17,359 nt of DNA, from the NCBI GenBank assembly GCA_903925435.1, contig CAIYFF010000087.1:1-17359 (forward strand). Reading direction: 5' to 3'. The DNA comes from an uncultured Planctomycetota bacterium (GTDB lineage Bacteria > Planctomycetota > UBA1135 > UBA2386). Both the position numbers and the translations under genes were made by a program. Positions 1 to 7,385 of the stretch are shown one piece after another (the first letter of the stretch is position 1; each line of letters begins with the position of its first letter). The notes beneath the pieces are model-generated. The model did not search any database, was not told where the DNA came from, and saw only the letters and a list, made by a program, of their open reading frames with translations.

Positions 1-1221
1 ACGCCGGTCCCCGACGAGCCGAAGCACGATCCGCGACCGCTGTTCCCGCCGGTCATCGAGTCGACAACCATCCCGAAGCCCGCTGCTCCACAAGAGCCGC
101 AACCAGCGCCAACGGCAGCGGCAGCGAAGCAAGTCACGTTTGCCGAACACGTGAAGCCCGTGCTGCAGACCTACTGCTGGTCGTGCCACGGCGACTCGAA
201 GACGAAGGGCGATCTTGCGCTGCACACGCAGCAAGACATCGAGACGGGCGGCGAGAACGGCCCGGTCCTCACGAAGGGCAAGCCAGCGGAGAGCAGGCTC
301 TACACGCACGTGGCACTTCCGCTCGACGACAAGCTGCACATGCCGCCGAGCAACAAGCCGCAACCGACGGCAGACGAGATCGAAGTGCTGCGCGCATGGA
401 TCGAACAGGGAGCGCCCTTCGGGCAAGCGACCGAGCCGCCTGCGCCAACGGAGGAAGGCAAGCAGCCCGTGGAGTCGCCTCGCATCGACGAAGCAAAGAA
501 GTCCGCATCGGCGGCGATTCCCGCGTCTGCGCCGTGGACCATGGAGGCGGACGTTGCGATCGCGAATCTGCACAGCCAACAGATCCACGCAGCGCGCATC
601 GCGGCGGATTCCAACGATCTCTGCGTCGACTTCGCAGCGGTCGCGATCGCGATGGATGACGCGTCCATCGCAGCGCTGCTGGCGCCGCTGCAACCGTGGA
701 TCGCAGACCTTGCGCTCGCGCGCAGCAGCGCTGGCGCGGCGACGATCGCTGCGTGCGCGGCGATGCCGCGTCTCCTCCGCCTCGACCTTCGCAGCACGAA
801 GGTCTCGTCCGAACTCCTGGCTGCACTGCGCGCCCATGCGACGCTGCAAGAACTGGTGCTCGCCGACACCCCAGCTGACGACGCTGTGGTCGAAGCGCTG
901 CTGGCGATGCCACGGCTTGCCGTTCTGTATGCGTGGAACACCAAGCTGAGCGAACGGGCGATCGCGCGACTCAGCCTCAAGCATGGCCTTCGCGTCGATG
1001 TCGGCGAGAGTCCCGTCGCGAAGAAGCCTGAGCAGAAGCCTGCAGATGGCGCACCCGCAGAGCAGCAGAAGCCTCGCAACACGAAGTGCCCCGTGAGCGG
1101 CAGCCCGGTCGACCTTCGCTACGTGGCGCTCGTCGACGGCAAGGCGATCGGATTCTGCTGCCCCAACTGCCCCAAGACGTTCTGGAGCGAGCCGGCGAAG
1201 TACCCGGTCGCGGACAACTGA
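1..1221 (+). CDS. Planctomycete-type cytochrome c / leucine-rich repeat / YHS-like protein (5' partial)
   Basis: The reading frame is open from base 1, so the true start lies upstream; 406 codons are visible. A proline- and alanine-rich linker (about visible residues 1-48) precedes a PSCyt1-type cytochrome domain with the heme-binding motif CWSCH at visible residues 59-63. It ends in the typical region around HMPP and LRAWIEQGAPF. Residues about 240-320 contain leucine-rich repeats (LRLDLRSTKVS, LQELVLADTPADD, LAVLYAWNTKLS). The C-terminus is a cysteine-rich YHS-like module (CPVSGSPVD, then FCCPNCPKTFW). In this family such domains usually follow membrane helices, which would be outside the window. 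The protein is therefore probably envelope-anchored and heme-binding; its redox partner is unknown. It converges on the kinase gene with a 7-bp gap. Family assignment is firm, function is inferred. Confidence 0.85.
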   Translation, partial: TPVPDEPKHDPRPLFPPVIESTTIPKPAAPQEPQPAPTAAAAKQVTFAEHVKPVLQTYCWSCHGDSKTKGDLALHTQQDIETGGENGPVLTKGKPAESRLYTHVALPLDDKLHMPPSNKPQPTADEIEVLRAWIEQGAPFGQATEPPAPTEEGKQPVESPRIDEAKKSASAAIPASAPWTMEADVAIANLHSQQIHAARIAADSNDLCVDFAAVAIAMDDASIAALLAPLQPWIADLALARSSAGAATIAACAAMPRLLRLDLRSTKVSSELLAALRAHATLQELVLADTPADDAVVEALLAMPRLAVLYAWNTKLSERAIARLSLKHGLRVDVGESPVAKKPEQKPADGAPAEQQKPRNTKCPVSGSPVDLRYVALVDGKAIGFCCPNCPKTFWSEPAKYPVADN

Positions 1222-1228
1222 CGCGCAG

Positions 1229-2014
1229 TCAGCGCATGCCGCGCACGCGCAGCGCGCGCTTCAGCAACGGCGCGAGCCGTTCTGCTTCCGCGCGCCGCGC
1301 CTTGCGGTCGAACCCGAGCCCGCGCAGGAATCGAACGCAATCCTGCTGCGCGAACGCGGCGCCCGCTTGCGGATGACGCGCGAGGTAGCGGGCCATGCGC
1401 ACGAGCATCGCATCGCGTCGCTTGGTCGACAGCGGCTTCTCGAACGAAGCGCGGTCGAGGTCGACGAGCGCCGCGCGCACCTTGTCGCCCTTCTCGACGA
1501 CGAGCACGTTGTCGGGATGCAGATCGCGGTGCACGAGTCCGGCCTCGAACGCGAGCCGCACCGTGACCGCCGCGGCCTCGATCGCCCATCGCCGCGCAGG
1601 GCGATCGTCCGCGCAGAATGCGGGCAGCGTGCGCGCACCGGCGAGCTGTTCGGTCAACAACCGAAGCCGCCAGAAGGTGCGCCCCTTTCGTGCGAGCGCG
1701 GCCAACGGCACGACGGTCGGAACCCCCTCGCCACGCAGTCGCTCGATCGCAGCCAACTCCTCGCACACGCGACGCGGCCCCGGATAGCGATCGCCGAGCA
1801 GCGAGCGCAGCGCGCCGCCGCGACGGAATGGACGCGCGACCGCGCAGATGCCGTTTGGCAATTGCAGCAGGCCGACCCCGCCGCGCCCCTTGGCCTCGGC
1901 CAGCGGCGCAGGATCGCTCCATAGCGCATCCAGCCCGATCTCCGCGATGTCCGCGCGCACCCACGCGACTTCGTTGCGTGATCGCACCTCGAGGAATCCC
2001 GCCGGAACGGCCAT
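1229..2014 (-). CDS. Kdo/WaaP-family lipopolysaccharide kinase (KdkA-like)
   Basis: 261 aa. The protein kinase-like catalytic loop HRDLHPDN is at residues 162-169, with D164 as predicted catalytic base, and the metal-binding motif VDLDR is at 184-188. This short, incomplete kinase fold is typical of the lipopolysaccharide kinase (Kdo/WaaP) family, whose members phosphorylate Kdo or heptose in the inner core on the cytoplasmic side of the membrane. RRGGALRSLLGDRYPGP near residue 70 is the region corresponding to the family's N-terminal nucleotide-binding part. I chose the ATG at 2014 because conserved sequence begins soon after it and the frame upstream lacks family character. It is divergent from a family 9 glycosyltransferase, which supports a role in core oligosaccharide assembly. 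The exact acceptor (Kdo or heptose) cannot be decided, and other small-molecule kinases of the fold remain possible. Confidence 0.8.
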   Translation of the reverse strand: MAVPAGFLEVRSRNEVAWVRADIAEIGLDALWSDPAPLAEAKGRGGVGLLQLPNGICAVARPFRRGGALRSLLGDRYPGPRRVCEELAAIERLRGEGVPTVVPLAALARKGRTFWRLRLLTEQLAGARTLPAFCADDRPARRWAIEAAAVTVRLAFEAGLVHRDLHPDNVLVVEKGDKVRAALVDLDRASFEKPLSTKRRDAMLVRMARYLARHPQAGAAFAQQDCVRFLRGLGFDRKARRAEAERLAPLLKRALRVRGMR

Positions 2015-2065
2015 GCGCAGTGTCGTAGGCGCGCAGTGGAGCGCACGCAAGCGCAGCTCCCCGAC

Positions 2066-2155
2066 ATGGGCAAGAAGCGAGGGGCGCGTCCGGCCGCGCC
2101 GTCGAGTTCCCTGTTTGCACGCGTGGACTCCGCCGCCAAGATCCTGCGCCGATGA
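2066..2155 (+). CDS. Possible 29-aa basic leader peptide coupled to the glycosyltransferase gene
   Basis: A short ATG-initiated frame begins MGKKRGARPAAP and ends RVDSAAKILRR. Its TGA at 2153-2155 overlaps the ATG of the downstream glycosyltransferase (2152-2154) in an ATGA arrangement, the same overlap used twice more in this plus-strand block. By hand count, 22 of 28 internal codons end in G or C, as in neighbouring genes. The peptide is strongly basic and has no recognised domain. There is no clear Shine-Dalgarno sequence before it. It may be a translated small protein, a leader that feeds ribosomes to the next start, or chance. Confidence 0.35.
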   Translation: MGKKRGARPAAPSSSLFARVDSAAKILRR

Positions 2156-3216
2156 ACGGCGAGACCGCGCGCACCGAAGCCCCGCAGCACAGCGCAAAGA
2201 CGCTGCCGCACGGCGCCCGCGTACTGCTCGTGCGCCTGTCCGCGCTAGGCGACGTTCTGTTCGCGCTGGAGACCGTGTCTGCGCTCGCGCACGCGCGACC
2301 CGACGTGCGCATCGACTTCCTCGTCGAGGATCGATTCGCGTCATTGCTGCAAGGACACCCGCAGATCGCGCACCTCCACGTGTTCCCGCGCAAGACGAAG
2401 CTGCGGATCCCGCAGTGCCTCTGGCGACTGCGGCAGACGCGCTACGACGCGGTGCTCGACCTTCACGGCATCCAGAAGAGCGCTCTGCCGGTGATGCTGA
2501 CGAAGAGCAAGCGCAAGCTCGGGTACGCAGCCCCCGGTTCGCGCGAAGGCAGCGCGTTCGCCTACACCGAGCGAGTGCCCGTGCCGACGCCGCTGCCGCA
2601 TCGCGCGGACATGGGCTACTTGTTGCTCGAGCGCCTCGGCATTCGTGCGCCGCGCACAAAGCCGATGCTGCCGGCAGTCGAGCCACCTGCTCGCTTGTTC
2701 CACGGATTGCCGCGACCGCTCGTGTTGCTGCACCCGGGCACGTCGGCGTTCGCGGAGTTCAAGCGATGGCCCGTCGAACGCTTTGCGCAACTCGCGACGC
2801 GACTCGCGGATCGCGGCCTCGGCGTCGCGATCAGCTATGGGCCATCGGAGCAAGCGTTGGCCAAGCCCATCCTCGATGCAGAACCGCGCGCAAGAGCCAT
2901 CGACGGCGCTGCGCTCTCCCTGCGCGGGCTCGCCGGCGCAATGCGGCACGTGGACTGCGTGGTCGCCGCCGACACCGGCCCGCTGCACATCGCGGCAGCA
3001 ATGGGCGCACATTGCGTTGCGCTGTTCGGCCCAAAGGACACGTCGCGGTATGGCCCGCGCTCGTTCGACGCGATCGGCCACGAAGTGCTGTTCTTCGACG
3101 TGCCATGCCGCCCTTGCACGTTGCGGGATTGCGTGAGCCCGCAGTGCGTGCTCGGACTCACGGTCGACCGGGTCGAACAAGCCGTCCTTCGCCTGCTGCA
3201 GAGGAAGCACGGATGA
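2152..3216 (+). CDS. Glycosyltransferase family 9 (ADP-heptose:LPS heptosyltransferase family)
   Basis: 354 aa, the usual length for the RfaF/WaaC heptosyltransferases. The N-terminal Rossmann half starts with VLLVRLSALGDVLFALE (from about residue 24), the typical phosphate-loop and acceptor region with the conserved aspartate. The donor-binding half contains LLHPGTS (193-199) and the signature DTGPLHIAAAMG (from 274), followed by ALFGPKD. The enzyme would transfer a heptose or similar sugar from a nucleotide donor to the lipopolysaccharide inner core on the cytoplasmic face of the inner membrane. The start at 2152 is the first in-frame ATG and overlaps a possible upstream short ORF. The stop overlaps the next gene by ATGA (3213-3216), so the two are probably co-translated. 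A divergent Kdo/WaaP-family kinase supports the pathway. Which heptose position it modifies is not visible. Confidence 0.9.
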   Translation: MNGETARTEAPQHSAKTLPHGARVLLVRLSALGDVLFALETVSALAHARPDVRIDFLVEDRFASLLQGHPQIAHLHVFPRKTKLRIPQCLWRLRQTRYDAVLDLHGIQKSALPVMLTKSKRKLGYAAPGSREGSAFAYTERVPVPTPLPHRADMGYLLLERLGIRAPRTKPMLPAVEPPARLFHGLPRPLVLLHPGTSAFAEFKRWPVERFAQLATRLADRGLGVAISYGPSEQALAKPILDAEPRARAIDGAALSLRGLAGAMRHVDCVVAADTGPLHIAAAMGAHCVALFGPKDTSRYGPRSFDAIGHEVLFFDVPCRPCTLRDCVSPQCVLGLTVDRVEQAVLRLLQRKHG

Positions 3217-3665
3217 GACCGATCCCGACGACCGTCATTCGTCACCCGAAGGAGAAGATCCGGAAGTGCTCGCTGCGGTTCCTCCACGAGCGGCCCGAGA
3301 TGACCTTCTTGCGCGGCAACCCGGGATTCGTGTTCGACGCCACAGGCTTCACGCTGCTTGCTGTCGATGCCGAACCTCTGTCGACCAAGGACAACGAGCG
3401 GCCGCTCTTGCTGCTCGACTCGACTTGGCGCTGGTTGCCGCAATTGCTCGCATGCGTAAGCGGCGAACCGATTCACCGCTCGATCCCGGGCAATGTCCGC
3501 ACTGCCTATCCGCGCATCAGCAAGGTGTTCGAGGACCCGGAGGCAGGGCTCGCGTCGATTGAAGCGCTCTACCTCGCGCGCAAACTCCTCGGCGACGACG
3601 ACCCGTCATTGCTCGATGGGTATCACTGGAAGGACCAGTTCCTGCAGAGCCTGCAGCAGAGTTGA
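3213..3665 (+). CDS. Tsr3/DUF367-like putative aminocarboxypropyltransferase
   Basis: 150 aa. The order of motifs follows archaeal and eukaryotic Tsr3: an N-terminal strand and helix (TVIRHPKEKIRKCS, residues 7-20), then LLLLDSTWRW (65-74, matching the Tsr3 DCSW motif and the DxTW of DTW proteins), RTAYPRIS (96-103), the helix GLASIEALYLARKLLG (112-127) and a C-terminal HWKDQFL (138-144), matching the Tsr3 ending with W and F. Tsr3 transfers the 3-amino-3-carboxypropyl group of S-adenosylmethionine to a small-subunit rRNA uridine. If the assignment holds, this is a bacterial RNA-modifying relative; its substrate cannot be read from sequence. The start is set by GAGGAAG at 3201-3207, 5 nt before the ATG, and the 4-bp ATGA overlap with the glycosyltransferase. 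DTW-domain membership is the main alternative. Confidence 0.65.
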   Translation: MRPIPTTVIRHPKEKIRKCSLRFLHERPEMTFLRGNPGFVFDATGFTLLAVDAEPLSTKDNERPLLLLDSTWRWLPQLLACVSGEPIHRSIPGNVRTAYPRISKVFEDPEAGLASIEALYLARKLLGDDDPSLLDGYHWKDQFLQSLQQS

Positions 3666-3694
3666 GCAGGGAACGGCGGTAGCATCCCGCCGCC

Positions 3695-4020
3695 ATGCAG
3701 CAACCGCACCAAGCACAGGGTTTTGACGATGCGCGCCTCCGCGAAGCGAACGCGCGCTATTGGCGCAGCAATCAGCGCATCGTGTTCGCGCTGCTGCTCG
3801 CGTGGGCGCTGATCTCGATCGGGTGCGGGATCCTGTTCGCAGAGTCGCTCAATGCATGGTCGATCGGCGGCTGCCCGCTCGGCTTCTGGTTTGCGCAGCA
3901 AGGCTCGATCCTCGGCTTCGTGCTGTTGATCCTCTGCTACGCGGTCTTGATGGCGCGACTCGACCGACGACACCGCAAAGACCTCGCTGAGATCGCGGGC
4001 TCACGCGCGGAGGACGCGCA

Positions 4021-4024
<4 letters not shown>
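3695..4024 (+). CDS. DUF4212 sodium:solute symporter small subunit
   Basis: 109 aa with two predicted transmembrane helices (about residues 29-49 and 70-90) joined by the conserved segment ILFAESLNAWSIGG and PLGFWFAQQGS. This is the hallmark of the small subunit that accompanies VC_2705-type sodium:solute symporters. YWRSNQRIV before helix 1 and RLDRRHRKD after helix 2 also match the family. It is an inner-membrane partner with no known catalytic role and probably assembles with the large subunit encoded next. Its TGA overlaps the next ATG (4021-4024), showing tight coupling. The start at 3695 gives the expected short cytoplasmic N-terminus; no good ribosome-binding site is visible within 12 nt. 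Confidence 0.93.
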
Positions 4025-5853
<1,829 letters not shown>

Positions 5854-5879
5854 GGTCCGCTGCGGCAGCGAACACAGGA

Positions 5880-5913
5880 CGTCAGAAGCGACTTTGCGTC
5901 AGAAGCGACTTTG
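5880..5913. repeat. Perfect 17-bp tandem duplication
   Basis: The unit CGTCAGAAGCGACTTTG occurs twice head to tail (5880-5896 and 5897-5913). The second copy covers the last codons and stop of the suppressor-of-fused gene on the minus strand; the first copy lies just beyond the stop in the short convergent spacer after the symporter gene. Because 17 is not a multiple of 3, the copies are not in the same frame. It looks like a simple replication-slippage duplication. Confidence 0.9.
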
Positions 5914-6582
5914 GCGCCGAGGGTCCGTCATCGGCCACACGCCGTCTTCCTGCAAACGCGCGACGAGCACCTTCTGGTCCGTTGACCGCGCGAACGCGAC
6001 TTCCTTCTCCGTTGCGCCGACGAGCAGCAGCCATTCGACCTTGCCTGAGGGCAACTCGAACTCAGGCTCGCAGTGCGACGGCGCCTCGCACAAGGCCCAC
6101 GTGATCGCGCCATCCTTGGTCCCGTCGATCGCGCCGCCGAGCGGAATGCGTTGGGCTGGACCAAGCGGCTGCCCCTGCACTGCGCCCGTCGCGACGAGCA
6201 GTTGCCACGCCATCAGGTGATGCAGCACGGAGATCGCCCAATCGGCGCGCTGCGGCGTGCAGATCATCAACTCGAAGCCAAGGCCGGAGAACCCTGACGC
6301 ATCGCGACCGGGCTCGTCCAGGTTCCACGGATTGCTGAGTCCCGACGTCACGTAGCAGAAGTGCGCGCGCGAATCGGTAGGCGGGCACGCGAACACTCCG
6401 TGGTGCAACCATCCGGGATGACGCGGCGTCTGCTTGAGCCGCGCGTAGTGCGCAGCCGTGGCGGGATACACGCCGTCGCCGAGGTTTCCGAACTGCTGCT
6501 TGTAGGCGCGGTCTTCGCGGTCCGCCCAGACGGACTCAAACCACGACTGCCATGCGTCCTGCGGCGATCCAGCGCTGCTCAT
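5899..6582 (-). CDS. Suppressor of fused (SUFU) domain protein
   Basis: 227 aa. The sequence fits the bacterial suppressor-of-fused family: an N-terminal helix region, WLHHGVFACPP (about residues 66-76), FCYVTSGLSNPW, then GFSGLGFELMICTP and a helix with W and H residues (WAISVLHHLMAWQLL), followed by GPAQRIPLGGAIDG and a C-terminal VEWLLLVGATEKEVAFAR. In animals the family binds Gli factors. Bacterial members are soluble, often linked to immunity or toxin contexts, and have no established reaction. Here no toxin or secretion gene is adjacent. The start ATG at 6582 was preferred because the longer open frame up to 6720 would run into the endonuclease III gene. The 17-bp tandem duplication covers its stop codon. 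Confidence 0.8.
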   Translation of the reverse strand: MSSAGSPQDAWQSWFESVWADREDRAYKQQFGNLGDGVYPATAAHYARLKQTPRHPGWLHHGVFACPPTDSRAHFCYVTSGLSNPWNLDEPGRDASGFSGLGFELMICTPQRADWAISVLHHLMAWQLLVATGAVQGQPLGPAQRIPLGGAIDGTKDGAITWALCEAPSHCEPEFELPSGKVEWLLLVGATEKEVAFARSTDQKVLVARLQEDGVWPMTDPRRQSRF

Positions 6583-6687
6583 CGGGGAGAGACTCGCCGC
6601 TCGGTGCGCGCACCGCAACAGCGAGGGCCAACTCCTGGGATCGCAGGCAGGATGCCCAAGGCAACGCGTTGCTAGACTGCGACTCGC
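6583..6687. other. Divergent spacer with two perfect 12-bp palindromes
   Basis: The 105-bp gap between the divergent suppressor-of-fused and endonuclease III genes must hold the start signals for both. It contains GGTGCGCGCACC (6603-6614) and GCAACGCGTTGC (6661-6672), each a perfect self-complementary 12-mer; the second lies 15 bp before the nth start. Either could be an operator, but GC-rich DNA yields such palindromes by chance. No convincing -35/-10 pair was found. Confidence 0.35.
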
Positions 6688-7362
6688 ATGAAGCGCGCCG
6701 AGAAAGCAGACCGGATCCAAGCGATCCTCGACGCGCGCTTTCCCTCACCTGCGGTCCCGCTCCACCACTCGGACCCGTTCACGCTGCTGGTCGCGGTGCT
6801 GCTGTCGGCGCAATGCACCGATGAGCGCGTCAACCAGGTCACGCCCGGACTGTTTGCGCTCGCGCGCACGCCGGACGAGATGCAGCGCGTCTCGGTCGCG
6901 AAGATCCTGTCGGCGATCCGCTCCTGCGGCCTCGCGCCACAGAAGGCAGAAGCGATCGCAAAGACCAGCGCGCTGCTCGTCGAGCGGCATGGCGGGCAGG
7001 TGCCGTGCGACCAAGAGGCGCTCGAAGCGTTGCCAGGCGTCGGCCACAAGACCGCGAGCGTCGTGCTCGCGCAGGCCTTCTCCGTGCCCACGTTTCCGAT
7101 CGACACGCACATCCATCGACTGGCGTGGCGATGGGGACTGTCGAACGGCAGCAGCGTCGAACGGACCGAGCGCGACCTCGTTCGCACGTTCCCCAAGGAG
7201 CATTGGAACAAGCTCCACCTGCAGATCATCTGGTTTGGGCGCGCGCACTGCCCGGCGCTGCGCCATCAGCCGGATGCGTGCCCCATCTGCGTGTGGGCCA
7301 TGAGCAAGGCGCGCCGCGCCGCAGAAGCTGCGGGCAAGCGGCGCAGTGGAAACAGGGGCTAG
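6688..7362 (+). CDS. nth: Endonuclease III (DNA glycosylase / AP lyase)
   Basis: 224 aa, the normal length. The helix-hairpin-helix LPGVGHKTA (115-123) carries the catalytic lysine K121, and PIDTHIHR carries the catalytic aspartate D139; LLSAQCTDERVN (38-49) is the family's N-terminal signature. The enzyme removes oxidised pyrimidines from DNA and nicks the abasic site in base excision repair. The C-terminal iron-sulfur loop is unusual: cysteines are visible at C188, C198 and C201 (C-X9-C-X2-C), whereas the classic pattern is C-X6-C-X2-C-X5-C, and no fourth cysteine follows. The cluster may be absent or differently ligated. The gene is divergent from the suppressor-of-fused gene and converges on lon with only 23 bp between stops. 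Confidence 0.93.
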   Translation: MKRAEKADRIQAILDARFPSPAVPLHHSDPFTLLVAVLLSAQCTDERVNQVTPGLFALARTPDEMQRVSVAKILSAIRSCGLAPQKAEAIAKTSALLVERHGGQVPCDQEALEALPGVGHKTASVVLAQAFSVPTFPIDTHIHRLAWRWGLSNGSSVERTERDLVRTFPKEHWNKLHLQIIWFGRAHCPALRHQPDACPICVWAMSKARRAAEAAGKRRSGNRG

Positions 7363-7385
7363 CGGGCAGAGCGGCGCGCAGGCGT

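Noticed and set aside
1119..2393. Minus-strand 424-codon frame overlapping the kinase
   Set aside because: The kinase motifs are in the other minus frame; this one is Arg/Ala-rich and domainless.
1848..3212. Plus-strand open frame upstream of and continuous with the Tsr3-like gene
   Set aside because: It overlaps the well-supported glycosyltransferase in another frame and the 5' end of the kinase antisense; its translation is Arg-rich shadow sequence. Only 3213-3665 is coding.
6603..6672. Two 12-bp palindromes as a definite operator pair
   Set aside because: They differ in sequence from each other, and several 12-bp palindromes are expected by chance in GC-rich DNA of this length.
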